64,000 nucleotides of DNA from an uncultured Prochlorococcus sp. (GCA_902550485.1 CACCZQ010000002.1:62001-126000), one strand, 5' to 3'. Positions 29,390-40,674 are shown, counted from the stretch's first letter. Notes: generated by a model not told the origin, from the sequence alone. Translations and numbers: made by a program.

Positions 29390-29758
29390 GTGAAAAAATC
29401 GTTGAAATTTTACTATTTAGCTTTATTTTTTTGTTTTTCTCCCATCCTTCAAGTTAAAGCAACAACCCCAAAGTCAGTAACTTGTACAAGAACTGAGTAT
29501 AGAGAAGAGTATTTTCCTGGAACGAAATCAAACCCAGGCTACATAAAAAGATATGAAGATGAAGTTGTAATACCTTGTGGAGGTCAAAGCCAAACTAAAA
29601 GGTTAGATGATAATGATTGTAGAGAAGGCTCTTTTATTGGAGGTATTCTTGGTGCTGGAATAGCACTATCCTCCTCTAGAGGGAAAGACAGATTTTGGGC
29701 CGTACCTGCTGGAGGCACTGCTGGAGCGCTAATTGGATGTCAGGTGGATGGTGGTTAA
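29390..29758 (+). CDS. Secreted hypothetical protein with glycine-zipper-like C-terminus (GTG start)
   Basis: Signal peptide MKKSLKFYYLALFFCFSPILQVKA; GGILGAGIALSSS...AVPAGGTAGALIGC. Confidence 0.65.
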   Translation: MKKSLKFYYLALFFCFSPILQVKATTPKSVTCTRTEYREEYFPGTKSNPGYIKRYEDEVVIPCGGQSQTKRLDDNDCREGSFIGGILGAGIALSSSRGKDRFWAVPAGGTAGALIGCQVDGG

Positions 29759-30427
29759 TTGATTAGTTGGATAAATGGAGAATTGGTTGAATCTTGGCAA
29801 ACTAATCAAAAATTTTATGTTCTAATAAATTGTCAAGGAATAGGATATGAGATACAAATACTTGAATCCTTTTTTCTTAAATTAAAAAAAAATCATATAT
29901 CTAATAAAAAAATCACTCTTTGGATAAAACATATTAAGAAAGAAGATTCAGATTTATTATTTGGCTTTACATCAAAAGATCAAAAGAACTTTTTTATTGA
30001 AATTTTAAGTATTCGAGGTGTTGGATCTCAAATTGGTATGGGTATATTAAATAAATTTTCTATTAGTGAAGTTATCAAAGCAATAAAAACACAAAACAAA
30101 AAATTAATTTGTTCAGTACCTGGTATAGGACAGAAAATGAGTGAAAGGTTAATTTTAGAATTAAAAAATAAATATAAAGTTGAAATGAAAATTGAAGAAG
30201 AAAAACCCCAAGATGAATTTAAGATTAAGAATCCTGAAATTAATAAAATGGTTGATGACCTTCAGTTAACACTTCAATCATTAAATTACAAAAATAAAGA
30301 AATAAAGCTTATTTTGCCAATTGTTATTAAAGAAGTAGATCTCCTTGCGAATAAAGAAAAAAATTTATCATTTGAAAAAATATTAAAATTAGCAATGAAT
30401 TATTTAGATCAGGATATAGTAATTTAG
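29759..30427 (+). CDS. ruvA: Holliday junction branch migration protein RuvA (TTG start)
   Basis: MISWINGELVESW, IRGVGSQIGMGIL, VPGIGQKMSERLILELK. Confidence 0.92.
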   Translation: MISWINGELVESWQTNQKFYVLINCQGIGYEIQILESFFLKLKKNHISNKKITLWIKHIKKEDSDLLFGFTSKDQKNFFIEILSIRGVGSQIGMGILNKFSISEVIKAIKTQNKKLICSVPGIGQKMSERLILELKNKYKVEMKIEEEKPQDEFKIKNPEINKMVDDLQLTLQSLNYKNKEIKLILPIVIKEVDLLANKEKNLSFEKILKLAMNYLDQDIVI

Positions 30428-30468
30428 CTAGATGACGTAGTATCATAAAATAATAGAGAATAAATTTT

Positions 30469-30738
30469 ATGTCATTAGATACAGCTGAAAAACAGAAGCT
30501 GATTGAAACTCATCAAGTCCATCCAACTGATACAGGTTCAGCAGAAGTTCAGGTAGCAATGCTTTCTAAAAGAATATCGAAATTAAGTGAACACCTTCAA
30601 GGAAACATTCATGATTTCGCTTCAAGGCAAGGATTATTAAAAATGATTGGCAAAAGGAAAAGATTACTAACTTACATAAAAGAGAAAAACGTTCAGAAAT
30701 ATCAAGAACTAGTTAAGAAAATTGGAATCAGAGGATGA
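30469..30738 (+). CDS. rpsO: 30S ribosomal protein S15
   Basis: [22 protein letters not shown]...[21 protein letters not shown]. Confidence 0.98.
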   Translation: MSLDTAEKQKLIETHQVHPTDTGSAEVQVAMLSKRISKLSEHLQGNIHDFASRQGLLKMIGKRKRLLTYIKEKNVQKYQELVKKIGIRG

Positions 30739-30747
30739 TTTCAATTA

Positions 30748-31197
30748 ATGAAAAAAAAACAATCTAAAAAAAGGACACAAAATAAAAAGAAAAATAATTA
30801 TTCTGAAAAAACTGCCTTTGCTAATCTAAAAAAAACATCTAATACTGTAACAACCTCAAAGCGATCATCAAGTGGGATCCCTAAATATGTAGCTGATAGA
30901 ATGGCAAGAAGAATATTTTTTACAGCAGGAATACCGACAATATTAGGAATGTCTGTTTTTATTGTTAGCTACATTATTGTTACAAGAAATATTGCTGAAA
31001 TACCTCCTTCCTCAACAATTGCAATTTCAGCATTGTTTTTCCTGTTAGGTCTAGCAGGATTGAGTTTTGGAATATTATCAGCTAGTTGGGATAAAGAGCC
31101 TGGATCTTTTTTTGGCATTGAAAACATTCCAATGAACATTCAACGAGCAAAAGCAGCCTTCAAACCTGCAACACAAAATTTTGATGATAAAACTTAA
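30748..31197 (+). CDS. PAM68-like photosystem assembly protein (DUF3464)
   Basis: GIPKYVADRMARRIFFTAGIPTILGMSVFI...SWDKEPGSFFGIEN. Confidence 0.88.
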   Translation: MKKKQSKKRTQNKKKNNYSEKTAFANLKKTSNTVTTSKRSSSGIPKYVADRMARRIFFTAGIPTILGMSVFIVSYIIVTRNIAEIPPSSTIAISALFFLLGLAGLSFGILSASWDKEPGSFFGIENIPMNIQRAKAAFKPATQNFDDKT

Positions 31198-31198
31198 T

Positions 31199-34100
31199 CT
31201 AAGAAACTAGAGATTTCAAATTAACTTGGAATGATTTATCTTCTAATAATCTGCGTGCCCCTTTAATATCTCCAATACAGAATTGTTCACCAAATTTAAC
31301 GTAGGTAACGCTATTTTTATTTCTTACTGCAGCTAAAACTGGAATCTTGATTCCACATCTATTTTTATCTGGTTTAAATTTAATTAAACAGTCTCTCAAA
31401 GTATTTTGTACTCTTACATCTGATGCTTGAGAACTTTCAAGATTAATAATAAGCAATTTAAGGTTATCTATTTCTCTACAATCATCAATTATTAATTGAG
31501 TTTTATCACTTTTTTTATCTATTGTTCCCCACACCAATAATCTAGTATCAGTCAAAAGAAATTCAGATAATCTGACATAGGTTTTTGGAAAAACTATTGC
31601 TTCGCAACTTCCAGAAAGATCTTCTAGCTGAACTATAGCCATCCTATCTCCTTTTCTCGTTGTGATTTGCTTCAAATCAGGGATCATCCCAACTAAAGAG
31701 ACTTTGGTTCTATCTTTTGTTTCTTCTAGATGTGAAATGCTTATAGGAGATATAAGTTTTGCTGGCTTAGTTAAATGCTTTAGAGGATGATCAGATAAAT
31801 AAAAGCCTAATAATTGTTTTTCTAACTTTAACTTCTCAATAAGTGAATAATCATCAACCTTAGCCAATTGTGAATCTGAAAAAGCAACATTAGAAAATTC
31901 TTCATTAGAATCAAATAAATTTCCTTGCCCGGATAACCTATCACGATTTCTTGAAGATGCCCACTCAATAACGTGATCAAGATCAGATAATAATTGAGCT
32001 CTATTATTATCATTTGAAAACTCATCTAGTGCACCACAATGAATTAGAGATTCAAGACTTCTTTTGTTAAGAACATTAGAAGGCAAACGGTCGCACATAT
32101 CAGATAATGACTTAAAGATTCCAAAACTATTTCGGTTTTCAATTATATTTCTTATTGCAGAATCTCCTAAATTCTTAATTGCAGATAACCCAAATAAAAT
32201 CTGTTTATTCTTAATAGTGAAATCAACACCAGAAAAATTAATGCTGGGTGAAATAACTTCTATTCCCATGGAATAACAATTAGAAATATATCTTTGCATC
32301 TTGTCGCTAGAGCCTGAATTTACGCTTAGAAGAGCTGCCATATATGCAACAGGAAAATGGGCTTTTAAATATGCAGTTTGATAAGTTACTGCACCATAAG
32401 CAGTTGAGTGACTTTTGTTAAAACAATATTCTGCAAATAGAACCATTTGATCAAAAAGATCATTAGCTAATTTTTCATTTACACCTTTCTTCATAGAACC
32501 TTCTACAAAAATATTCCTATGCTTTACCATCTCAGATACTTTCTTTTTCCCCATTGCTCTTCTGAGTAAATCAGCATCACCTAAGGAATAACCAGCCAGG
32601 TCTTGAGCAATTTTCATGATTTGTTCCTGGTAAACCATAATGCCATAGGTTTCTGTGAGAATTGATTTAATGAAGGGATGAGGAAAATCAACCTTTTCGT
32701 TCCCATTTTTACGATTTATGAATTTAGGTATAAGGCCCGCATCAAGAGGACCAGGTCGATAAAGAGCCAGTATAGAAGAAATATCCTCTAGAGAGTTAGG
32801 TTTGAAATCCTTAACTACCTGTTTCATACCAGAAGATTCAAGTTGAAAAATACCTTCAAGATCTCCTCTCCCAATAAGCTCAAAAGTTTTAAAGTCATTT
32901 TGAGGTAACTCATCAATATTTATTTTATCTCCGGTAGATTGATTGATGAGAGTAACTGTTTTTTCAATCATCGTAAGATTCTTAAGACCCAAGAAATCCA
33001 TTTTCAATAATCCAAGTGATTCAATATCATCCATAGAATATTGGGTTATTATTTGTCCTTCATTATTCCTTTGAAGGGGTACAAGTTTGTCAAGGGGATC
33101 TGATGCGATAACAACTCCAGCAGCATGAACTCCATATGTTTTATTCGTGCCTTCAATTCTCAAAGCCAAATCAACCCATTTTTTTACTTTATTATCATTA
33201 ATGTATTTGTCTCTAAACTCTTGGCTAGGAGAATTTTTATCAATCATTTCGTTTAGTTTATATGGTTTCCCTCTTACAACCGGTATTAACTTAGCTAATT
33301 TATCAGCCTCTCCATATGGTATATCTAGGACCCTAGCAACATCTTTTAAAACCGCCTTAGAGGTCATCTTATTGAAAGTAATTATTTGCGCAACTTTATC
33401 CTCTCCATAACGATTAGTAACATAATCAATAACTTCATTTCTCCTATCAATACAAAAGTCGGTGTCAATATCTGGCATTGACTTTCTTGCTGGATTTAAG
33501 AATCTCTCAAACAACAATCCATGCTCAACAGGATCTATATTCGTAATTTGAAGAGCATAAGCTACAAGTGAGCCAGCTGCAGATCCTCTACCTGGTCCTA
33601 CAGGGATAGAGTTATCTCTAGCAAATTTAATGTAGTCCCAAACAACCAAAAAATAATCTGGGAAGCCCATATCTTTAATAATTTTTAATTCAGAAGATAG
33701 TCTTTTTTTATAGTTATCATCAACTTCTGTAAGATCATTTTTTTTAAGTCTTTTAAGAAGGCCTTTATGAGATAATTGTGTAAGGAAAGAGAATGAATCT
33801 GTATCTTCGTTAAGAGGAAATTTTGGCATTCTATAATTACCAAACAAATCAAATACTTCAACTTTTTGAGAAATTTCTACTGTATTGTTCACTGCCTCAA
33901 CAATTGATTCATCATCAATATGATCTTTAAAAAGTTCAAGCATTTCTTTTTCACTTTTAATATATTCTGTACCGGTATATCTCAATCTTTTTTCATCACT
34001 TATTAGTTTTCCTGTTAATACACAAAGCAAAGCATCATGTGCTTCAACATCCATACTTGATAAGTAGTGGGCATCGTTGGTGGCGATGACTTTTATTTGG

Positions 34101-34702
34101 TGCTTCTTCCCAATTTTTATTAATTCAACATTAACAATTCTATCCTCAATAGAGCCGTGGTCTTGTATTTCTAGATAAAAGTCATCTGCAAATAATTTTT
34201 TATACCAAAGAGCTATATCCTCGGCTACGTCTAATCTACCTTTTAAGATAGCCTGAGGTATCTCTCCACCAAGGCAAGCTGTAGAAACTATAAGACCATC
34301 ACTATATTTAGTCAAAAGAGATTTATCAATACATGGTCTAGAAAAAATGCCTCGACCTCTCATTCCATTTAGGTGACTAATTGTTGTCAACTTCACTAAA
34401 TTCTTATAACCAGTATAATTTTTCGCTAACACCACCAAATGATATCTTTTTTCTTTTTTTGGTTGAGGATCATCAATAGAACCATTAATCACGTACATTT
34501 CATTACCAACAATTGGTTTTATACCTTTCTCTTTACACTTCTTGACCAAATCAAGAACACCATACATAACTCCATGATCAGTAAGAGCTATCGATTCCAT
34601 TCCAAGATCATAAGCTCTATCAACAATTTTAGAAATTTGACTGGCACCATCAAGTAAGCTGTAGTCACTATGATTATGAAGCGGAACAAAAGCCATATTC
34701 AA
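31199..34702 (-). CDS. dnaE: DNA polymerase III alpha subunit, continuous
   Basis: PHP domain FVPLHNHSDYSLLDGAS; MPDIDTDFC; VPVGPGRGSAAGSLVAY. Confidence 0.97.
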   Translation of the reverse strand: MNMAFVPLHNHSDYSLLDGASQISKIVDRAYDLGMESIALTDHGVMYGVLDLVKKCKEKGIKPIVGNEMYVINGSIDDPQPKKEKRYHLVVLAKNYTGYKNLVKLTTISHLNGMRGRGIFSRPCIDKSLLTKYSDGLIVSTACLGGEIPQAILKGRLDVAEDIALWYKKLFADDFYLEIQDHGSIEDRIVNVELIKIGKKHQIKVIATNDAHYLSSMDVEAHDALLCVLTGKLISDEKRLRYTGTEYIKSEKEMLELFKDHIDDESIVEAVNNTVEISQKVEVFDLFGNYRMPKFPLNEDTDSFSFLTQLSHKGLLKRLKKNDLTEVDDNYKKRLSSELKIIKDMGFPDYFLVVWDYIKFARDNSIPVGPGRGSAAGSLVAYALQITNIDPVEHGLLFERFLNPARKSMPDIDTDFCIDRRNEVIDYVTNRYGEDKVAQIITFNKMTSKAVLKDVARVLDIPYGEADKLAKLIPVVRGKPYKLNEMIDKNSPSQEFRDKYINDNKVKKWVDLALRIEGTNKTYGVHAAGVVIASDPLDKLVPLQRNNEGQIITQYSMDDIESLGLLKMDFLGLKNLTMIEKTVTLINQSTGDKINIDELPQNDFKTFELIGRGDLEGIFQLESSGMKQVVKDFKPNSLEDISSILALYRPGPLDAGLIPKFINRKNGNEKVDFPHPFIKSILTETYGIMVYQEQIMKIAQDLAGYSLGDADLLRRAMGKKKVSEMVKHRNIFVEGSMKKGVNEKLANDLFDQMVLFAEYCFNKSHSTAYGAVTYQTAYLKAHFPVAYMAALLSVNSGSSDKMQRYISNCYSMGIEVISPSINFSGVDFTIKNKQILFGLSAIKNLGDSAIRNIIENRNSFGIFKSLSDMCDRLPSNVLNKRSLESLIHCGALDEFSNDNNRAQLLSDLDHVIEWASSRNRDRLSGQGNLFDSNEEFSNVAFSDSQLAKVDDYSLIEKLKLEKQLLGFYLSDHPLKHLTKPAKLISPISISHLEETKDRTKVSLVGMIPDLKQITTRKGDRMAIVQLEDLSGSCEAIVFPKTYVRLSEFLLTDTRLLVWGTIDKKSDKTQLIIDDCREIDNLKLLIINLESSQASDVRVQNTLRDCLIKFKPDKNRCGIKIPVLAAVRNKNSVTYVKFGEQFCIGDIKGARRLLEDKSFQVNLKSLVS

Positions 34703-34780
34703 ATAATTTATATCTATAAGATAAAGAAAATTTCTAAAAGATCTATACTTTGTGATTACAAATTAATTATTAATACAAAT

Positions 34781-36229
34781 TTAAAATAAAGGTCCGTTCT
34801 TAATTACCTGAGCATCAACTTCAAAAATATTCGCGGCATTCAATATTCTATCTTCTTCTAATACATTCCCTATTAATTGCATTCCAATAGGTAATCCTTT
34901 AGTATCAAAACCACAAGGAATACTGATTGCTGGGAGTCCTGCTAAATTAGCAGGAACAGTTAATAGATCTGACAAATACATTGAAAGTGGATCATTGACA
35001 AAATCTCCCTTCAAAAAAGCAGTGGTTGGGCAAGTTGGAGTTAATAAAACATCAACTTTCTTAAAAGCATTATCAAAATCTTTTCTTATAAGTGTCCTAA
35101 CTTTTTGTGCCTTCTTGTAATAGGCATCACTGTATCCAGCTGACAAAGCATAAGTACCTATCAAAATTCTTCTTTGTACCTCATCTCCAAAACCTTCAGC
35201 TCTACTTTTTGAAGTCATATTTATTAGATTTGAACCTTCATTCGATCTGTAGCCATATTTAACTCCATCATATCTAGCTAAATTTGCGGAAGCTTCAGAT
35301 GGTGCAATGACATAATAAGTCGAAATTCCATCGTTAAATCTAGGACATTCAACTTCGATAATTTCAGCCCCTAAAGCTTGGAATCTATGTACTCCAGAAA
35401 TAACAGATTCCTTAACTTCTCGATGAAGCCCTGGGTGTTCAAAACATTCTTTAATGATTCCAATTTTTAAACCCTTGATAGATTTATTTAAATCAGTCAA
35501 ATAATTTGGCACCGGCTTATCAAGACATGTTGAGTCAAAGGGGTCTTTACCAGATATCGAATAAAGTATTTCAGCAGCATCTGAGACAGTATTTGTGATT
35601 GGACCAATTTGATCAAGAGAGCTAGCAAATGCTACAAGTCCCCATCTGCTAACTCTGCCATAAGTAGGTTTAAGACCTACGACGCCACAAAAAGAAGCTG
35701 GTTGTCTTATTGATCCTCCTGTATCAGAACCTATAGCCGCTGCACAAAATCCAGCGGCAACAGAAGCAGCACTACCACCTGAACTACCTCCTGGAACTCT
35801 ATTAATATCCCAAGGATTTGACGTAACACCAAATACAGAAGTTTCCGTTGAACTACCCATTGCGAATTCGTCTAAATTTGTTTTTCCTAAACAAATTCCC
35901 CCTGAAGACCATAATTTACTTGAAGCGGTTGATTCATATGGCGAAACAAAGCTTTTAAGCATTTTACTTGCACAAGTTGTTGCAACACCTTTGGTGCAAA
36001 TATTATCCTTTATTGCTATTGGCATCCCCGCAAGAGGAGGCAGTTTTTCTTTATTTTGAATTAATTTATCAATGTTCTCTGCTTGAGCAATAGCACTATC
36101 TTTTGTAGTACAAATATATGAGTTAATTACAGGATCTTTATGATCGATTTTGGCGAAGATATCATTAACTAATTCCTTAACAGAAGCATTATTGCTGATA
36201 ATTTCTTTTCTTAAAGAATTAAAATTCAT
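34781..36229 (-). CDS. gatA: Asp/Glu-tRNA amidotransferase subunit A
   Basis: [46 protein letters not shown]. Confidence 0.97.
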   Translation of the reverse strand: MNFNSLRKEIISNNASVKELVNDIFAKIDHKDPVINSYICTTKDSAIAQAENIDKLIQNKEKLPPLAGMPIAIKDNICTKGVATTCASKMLKSFVSPYESTASSKLWSSGGICLGKTNLDEFAMGSSTETSVFGVTSNPWDINRVPGGSSGGSAASVAAGFCAAAIGSDTGGSIRQPASFCGVVGLKPTYGRVSRWGLVAFASSLDQIGPITNTVSDAAEILYSISGKDPFDSTCLDKPVPNYLTDLNKSIKGLKIGIIKECFEHPGLHREVKESVISGVHRFQALGAEIIEVECPRFNDGISTYYVIAPSEASANLARYDGVKYGYRSNEGSNLINMTSKSRAEGFGDEVQRRILIGTYALSAGYSDAYYKKAQKVRTLIRKDFDNAFKKVDVLLTPTCPTTAFLKGDFVNDPLSMYLSDLLTVPANLAGLPAISIPCGFDTKGLPIGMQLIGNVLEEDRILNAANIFEVDAQVIKNGPLF

Positions 36230-36259
36230 TTCTTAATTTATTTCTTAAAATCAAAGTCA

Positions 36260-36475
36260 TCAAATAGTTAATGGTTCTTCTTTGTTACAACGTACTAAAC
36301 TGTGTTTAATATTTTTAGAACCTTCATCAGAAAGATCTTCAATAAAGGAAGACATATTTTCTTTTAAACTACGTTTAGTAATAAATGGGCCGAACCAGTA
36401 AGTCCCCTTAGGTTGATCTGTCTCAATTTTAGCCCACCAGGCTAAACCGAGTTTGTTTCCAAAATTTCTAATCAA
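36260..36475 (-). CDS. DUF1816 protein
   Basis: LGLAWWAKIETDQPKGTYWFGPFITKRSLKENMSSFIEDLSDEGS. Confidence 0.8.
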   Translation of the reverse strand: MIRNFGNKLGLAWWAKIETDQPKGTYWFGPFITKRSLKENMSSFIEDLSDEGSKNIKHSLVRCNKEEPLTI

Positions 36476-36621
36476 TTTTTTTGGCCTGCTAGACCATCAA
36501 TTCTTGTTAAATTCTATACAATTTTGTAGTGAAAATTCAATAAATTATTATTAATCATCTTTATGTATTGAAACAACAACATTTTATTAGTATTTAAAAA
36601 CAGTCATTAATAAAAATTAAA

Positions 36622-37626
36622 TTATTTACCAGTCAAGTGAAATAGGGATATGGCGGCTGCCACAGAGGCATTTAAGCTTGAAGTCTTACCTTTAAGAGAA
36701 ATACTTAATATAAAATCGCATTTTTTTTGAGTAAGCAAAGAAATACCTTTATCTTCAGAGCCAACTACAACTACCAAAGGTGCTTTTTCTTGAAAATTTG
36801 AGATAGATAGTTGACCATCTCCAGATAAGCCAACAATTAAAAAACCATTTTTCTTAAGCTCCTCAAGTGCTCTATTTAAATTAACAACTCTACTTACATG
36901 AAGGTGTTCTAAAGCTCCTGCTGCTACCTTGGAGACTGTTCCAGTCAATCCTGCAGACCTTCTTTGAGGAATTATTACCCCCTTACAATCAAATGCTTCC
37001 GCTGATCTTATAATCGCACCAAGATTATGAGGATCAGTTATACCGTCTAAAGCGACTATTACAGGATTTTGGCAATTGTGTTTAGAAAAAGCGATTAATT
37101 GTTCTAGGGATATTGTTTTAGAGCATGCTAACTGCAAAGCGACACCTTGATGTGATGCACCATATGTCAATTGCGAAAGCCTGTTCCAAGAAACTTCTTC
37201 AATAAGAACTCCTTTTAATTTAAGATCTTTAAGCAAAATATAGAATTTGTCAGAAGAAAAAATTTCCGAAGTACACCAAATCCTATTTATCGCTCTATCA
37301 CCATTAAGAACCTCATAAACCGAATGTTTACCCCATATCCAATCATCAAAATTTCTCTTATTGGAAAACTCTTTATGCATATCAGAATTTTTATTAGGAA
37401 ATTCTGTATTAGATTTAAATCTTGGATTTCTTCTTTTTAAAGATGAAAAATTATGATTTTCATCATTTTTATTTAAATTTTCAACTTTCTTTTTTTTAGC
37501 GGAATTGTTCAAAAATCTATCATTTTTTTCTGAACGATTTTTATTTTTTGAGTAATAACCAAAATCTGAATTTTTATCGTGCTCTTTATTATTTTTTCCG
37601 CGAAATTTATTTGAGGAGTTTTTCAT
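36622..37626 (-). CDS. TrmH/SpoU family 23S rRNA 2'-O-methyltransferase with long basic N-terminal extension
   Basis: ALDGITDPHNLGAIIRSAEAF, VVVGSEDKGISLLTQKKCD, LNASVAAAISLF. Confidence 0.92.
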   Translation of the reverse strand: MKNSSNKFRGKNNKEHDKNSDFGYYSKNKNRSEKNDRFLNNSAKKKKVENLNKNDENHNFSSLKRRNPRFKSNTEFPNKNSDMHKEFSNKRNFDDWIWGKHSVYEVLNGDRAINRIWCTSEIFSSDKFYILLKDLKLKGVLIEEVSWNRLSQLTYGASHQGVALQLACSKTISLEQLIAFSKHNCQNPVIVALDGITDPHNLGAIIRSAEAFDCKGVIIPQRRSAGLTGTVSKVAAGALEHLHVSRVVNLNRALEELKKNGFLIVGLSGDGQLSISNFQEKAPLVVVVGSEDKGISLLTQKKCDFILSISLKGKTSSLNASVAAAISLFHLTGK

Positions 37627-37630
37627 AGAT

Positions 37631-38029
37631 TCAATTCATTTTTAATTCTAAATATTCAAAAAGTGTTGATAATCTTTGAGGATCTTTTAAAAATAGCCAG
37701 CCAATAAGAGTTTCAAAACCTGTTGCTCTAGAGTATATGGTGGGGTCTGAAGATTTTGGATATCTCTTTGTTTTATTTCTAGCACGCCTTATTAGATCCA
37801 TTTCATTTGAATTTAATAAATGTTCAATTTGGCCTAATGATTTTGACTGAGATTTTGCTTTTACCTCATTTACTACAGATAAGTGGAGGTCTTTAGATTT
37901 TAAAGGGAAATGAACATGCCTGAGCCTTTGGTGGAGCTCCCATACCGAATCTCCAAGCCAAGCAAGTTGAATAACACCTATATCCTCGGGAGATCCATAT
38001 GGAACCAAGTTTTGAATCCAATAATTCAA
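37631..38029 (-). CDS. Mini-ribonuclease III-like protein (TTG start)
   Basis: LAWLGDSVWELHQRL...RRARNKTKRYPKSSDPTIYSRATGFETLIGWLFL. Confidence 0.85.
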   Translation of the reverse strand: MNYWIQNLVPYGSPEDIGVIQLAWLGDSVWELHQRLRHVHFPLKSKDLHLSVVNEVKAKSQSKSLGQIEHLLNSNEMDLIRRARNKTKRYPKSSDPTIYSRATGFETLIGWLFLKDPQRLSTLFEYLELKMN

Positions 38030-38325
38030 TTCTTTAAATAATTTAATGCATCTTCGAGGTTTGACTTCAAGTTAAGAAAATCCCCTAAACGAACAAGTTT
38101 AATTGTTTGGGCCACTCTCGAATTGCCTACGACTGAGAACCCAAGTTTCGACTTTTTGCATTCTTTTGCAGTTTGAACAAGTGCTCCAAGACCCGAGGAA
38201 TCTAAAAAATCTATTTTTGTAAGATCAATAACGAATGAAAGGTCATTTTTTAAATTATTAGTAACAAAAGTCTTAAATTGTTTTTCTGAGAAAGCATCAA
38301 GTTGGCCTTTAAAAGTAAAAACCAT
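38026..38325 (-). CDS. STAS-domain anti-sigma factor antagonist-like protein
   Basis: FVIDLTKIDFLDSSGLGALVQTAKECK. Confidence 0.87.
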   Translation of the reverse strand: MVFTFKGQLDAFSEKQFKTFVTNNLKNDLSFVIDLTKIDFLDSSGLGALVQTAKECKKSKLGFSVVGNSRVAQTIKLVRLGDFLNLKSNLEDALNYLKN

Positions 38326-38452
38326 AATGTTTGTTTTAACCTCAAGGTTTCCTCTTAAAGAAACGGTTAACTTCTGGAAATCTTCTATGATCTAATACCT
38401 CCAAAAAATTTATATATCAAATGTAATTATCAAATCAAAAGAAAACAATATG

Positions 38453-39592
38453 TCAACATCTTTCTAACATTAGAGAAACAAATTTTTTAAATAAATAATC
38501 TGAATCATGTGGACCAGGTCCTGCTTCTGGATGATATTGCACACTAAATATAGGCTTATTATAAACCTCTAGACCAGCGACAGTATTATCGTTAAGATTA
38601 TAATGGGTAATTCTAACTATGTCCTTTGAGAGAGAATTGGGATCAATAGCAAAACCATGATTCTGACTAGTTATTTCAATTTTATTATTTTCACCACAAG
38701 GATGATTTAAACCTCTATGACCAAAAGGTAATTTATAAGTTGAACCTCCTAATGCTAATCCAAATATTTGGTGGCCAAGGCAAATACCAAACATAGGTAT
38801 TTCACCATATTCAATGAGTGATTTAGCTAAGGCTATACCTTCAGAAACAGAAGAAGGATCGCCTGGACCATTTGAAAAAAATATACCATCCGGCTTTTTA
38901 GACAGAACATCATTTAGAGAAGATCGAGAAGGTAAAACCAAAACTTCACAACCATGGGATACAAGTCTATTAAGAATTGAATTTTTAATGCCAAAATCAA
39001 TTGCTACTATTTTTAACTTTTTAAAAGATTCATCATATCTTTTTCTTAAATCAAAAATTGTTTGCGTATGACTTTTCCATAAATATTCTTGCTTTGCTGA
39101 AACAACTTTTGATAAATTTAATCCCTCCATCTTTGGCGTATCAGAAATTATCTTTAAACAATTTTCATCAGTTTTATCTAGAGAGGTAATAACTCCATTC
39201 ATCGCGCCACTAGATCTCAAAATTTTTACAAGAGCCCTTGTATCAATTCCATATAGTCCTATGATATTTTTTTCAACTAACCATTGATTGAAATTCTTTT
39301 TAGATCTCCAATTGCTGCTATTAGATGAAAAATTTCTAACAATTATACCTTTAACATTAATATTAGATTCTGAATCTTCAAAATTAATACCAGTATTTCC
39401 AATCTCTGGATAAGTGAATGTTAATATTTGTCCATAATAACTTGGATCAGTAATAACTTCCTGATATCCGGTCATCCCCGTATTAAAAACTATTTCACCA
39501 ATAGCTGTGCCAGAAGCACCAAAAAAAAATCCTGGGAATACAATTCCATTACTTAAAACCAATTTTGCGTTTTTCTTATATGAATTAATCAT
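38453..39592 (-). CDS. carA: Carbamoyl-phosphate synthase small subunit (start revised from ORF 39652 to ATG 39592)
   Basis: KLVLSNGIVFPGFFFGASGTAIGEIVFNTGMTGYQEVITDPSY; GICLGHQ; QYHPEAGPGPHD. Confidence 0.95.
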   Translation of the reverse strand: MINSYKKNAKLVLSNGIVFPGFFFGASGTAIGEIVFNTGMTGYQEVITDPSYYGQILTFTYPEIGNTGINFEDSESNINVKGIIVRNFSSNSSNWRSKKNFNQWLVEKNIIGLYGIDTRALVKILRSSGAMNGVITSLDKTDENCLKIISDTPKMEGLNLSKVVSAKQEYLWKSHTQTIFDLRKRYDESFKKLKIVAIDFGIKNSILNRLVSHGCEVLVLPSRSSLNDVLSKKPDGIFFSNGPGDPSSVSEGIALAKSLIEYGEIPMFGICLGHQIFGLALGGSTYKLPFGHRGLNHPCGENNKIEITSQNHGFAIDPNSLSKDIVRITHYNLNDNTVAGLEVYNKPIFSVQYHPEAGPGPHDSDYLFKKFVSLMLERC

Positions 39593-39606
39593 CAATTTGA
39601 AATTAA

Positions 39607-40641
39607 TTAATTTGTATGTAAATAATTTTTTAAAAGTAAAAACTTTTTCCAAGGATCTCCTTGATTTATCGAAAATAAAGCTTTATTAAATCCTTCATTT
39701 AAATCATCCTCAATGCCTGCGGCCCAAAGCACTAAAGCAGAGTTCAAGGCAACTACATCAATATGAGATTTTTGTCCAGAACCATTTAAGACAGACTTTA
39801 ATATTTCCTCGTTAGAATCACAATTAGAAACCACAAGCTTTTCGTTAGATACATTTTCAAGGTTAAAGTCTGAAATATTTATTTCTGAAAACCGTAATTC
39901 ACCATTATCAACAAATACTAATTTATTTTCTCCTTGAAGCGAAGCCTCATCAAGGCCACCAGACCCATGAACGACTATTGCTCTATTCATACCCATTTGC
40001 AAAAGGGCGGTTCCCATGGGTTTTAAAAGATCCTCAGAAGCAACGCCCAAAACTTGTGCATTGGGTCTTAAAGGATTTACCAATGGTCCAAGTTGATTAA
40101 ATACTGTCCTTATTCCAAGGGTCTTTCTTAATGGAGCAAGTTTTATTAAAGATTTATGCCAAACAGGTGCAAACAAAAAAGTTATTCCAATTTCACTTAC
40201 GGCTTCGATAATTTTTTCTAATGAACAATTTAAATTCAAACCAAGATTCAACAAAACATCAGCAGAGCCAACTTTTCCACTAGCACTTTTATTTCCGTGT
40301 TTTGCAATTTTTACCCCACAAGATGCAGCTACAAATGCAACTGCAGTTGAGATATTGAATGTATTAGCTCCATCACCCCCTGTTCCACATGTATCTACCA
40401 AATACAAATTTGGTCTAGCTAATGGCAATTCGCAAGCATTTAAAAGTTCCTCAGCCATAGAACTTAGTTCGACACCTGTAGAACTCTTTGCTCTCAAAGC
40501 ACTCAAAAAAGCACCTGTTTCAACATCTGAAATTTCATCATTAAGCCATCTTTGCATTAAAGATCTAGAAGTTAATTCATCAAGGTCCCTTCCCTCCAAC
40601 AAATTATTTAGGATTTCAGCGTTTGATAGATTAAAAGACAT
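39607..40641 (-). CDS. trpD: Anthranilate phosphoribosyltransferase
   Basis: [50 protein letters not shown]. Confidence 0.96.
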   Translation of the reverse strand: MSFNLSNAEILNNLLEGRDLDELTSRSLMQRWLNDEISDVETGAFLSALRAKSSTGVELSSMAEELLNACELPLARPNLYLVDTCGTGGDGANTFNISTAVAFVAASCGVKIAKHGNKSASGKVGSADVLLNLGLNLNCSLEKIIEAVSEIGITFLFAPVWHKSLIKLAPLRKTLGIRTVFNQLGPLVNPLRPNAQVLGVASEDLLKPMGTALLQMGMNRAIVVHGSGGLDEASLQGENKLVFVDNGELRFSEINISDFNLENVSNEKLVVSNCDSNEEILKSVLNGSGQKSHIDVVALNSALVLWAAGIEDDLNEGFNKALFSINQGDPWKKFLLLKNYLHTN

Positions 40642-40674
40642 TTATTTATGGAAGAGGAATTTTGGAGATAAAAT

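Noticed and set aside
39593-39652. N-terminal 20-aa extension of carA in the ORF track
   Set aside because: Would overlap the trpD end; CarA homology begins near MINSYKKNAKLVL (ATG 39592).
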